Below, piece by piece: positions 23,785 to 23,842 of a stretch of DNA of 23,842 nucleotides. The notes below the pieces were generated by a model. It did no database searches, was not told where the DNA came from, and saw only the letters and a program-made list of their open reading frames with translations. The translations under genes and the position numbers were made by a program. The stretch spans positions 1 to 23,842 of the forward strand of contig JBQTGY010000074.1 of NCBI GenBank assembly GCA_052390415.1. Reading direction: 5' to 3'. The stretch comes from JANNWF01 sp052390415. Lineage in GTDB: Bacteria > Pseudomonadota > Gammaproteobacteria > Xanthomonadales > Xanthomonadaceae. Position 1 is the first letter of the stretch; each line of letters begins with the position of its first letter.

Positions 23785-23842
23785 AAGCCCGGTGGTGGGT
23801 GTTCGGCCTTCTATAAGGAAAGAGCTTTTTTGAGACCCACCC

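Overview
The window looks like chromosomal DNA of a GC-rich gammaproteobacterium, most likely of the Xanthomonadales/Lysobacterales group (inference). The reasons are the GC-rich coding sequence, a short secreted protein with an FRNGFE motif, an IPTL-CTERM-like C-terminal tail, a Ser/Thr kinase fused to TPR repeats, and GGAGCG-type palindromic intergenic repeats. No rRNA, tRNA, CRISPR array, transposase or integrase gene was seen. Most genes are single-gene units facing in alternating directions, so few operons can be proposed.

Left part (1-6.7 kb): a 5'-truncated exported protein, a DUF6498-like membrane protein and a 73-residue secreted FRNGFE protein run rightward. A perfect 15-bp inverted repeat follows the second gene. 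Running leftward are a MASE1-GGDEF-EAL protein with an intact cyclase site and a decayed EAL site, and 43 bp after it an MFS_3-type exporter with a His-rich tail; these two may be co-transcribed. Middle part (6.7-13 kb): an APC amino-acid permease, a DUF4239 (bestrophin-like) membrane protein, a lipocalin lipoprotein, and an 873-residue exported FecR/DUF6600 protein. The last ends in a very long Gln/Glu/Arg-rich helix that contains a recent 105-bp tandem duplication.

Right part (13-22.9 kb): a REP-like repeat cluster, a 566-residue exported protein with repeated Cys-containing helical modules, a Coa1-like membrane protein, a type II NADH dehydrogenase, and a 1022-residue membrane Ser/Thr kinase. 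The kinase has a degenerate class III cyclase-like domain in front and TPRs behind. Then come a 139-residue protein of unknown function, a MarR regulator and a divergent CPBP intramembrane protease. A 24-bp near-perfect palindrome overlaps the predicted marR -35 box, which suggests autoregulation.

Right edge (about 23.05-23.84 kb): base composition changes, a GYYACACCC motif is repeated four times, and a 105-residue membrane-protein ORF is flanked by two structures resembling integron attC sites. The ORF's stop codon lies inside the R''-like box, and the two ends of the unit are 10-bp inverted complements. This is the best candidate in the window for an unannotated mobile system: one gene cassette, possibly the edge of a cassette array, with no integrase visible here.
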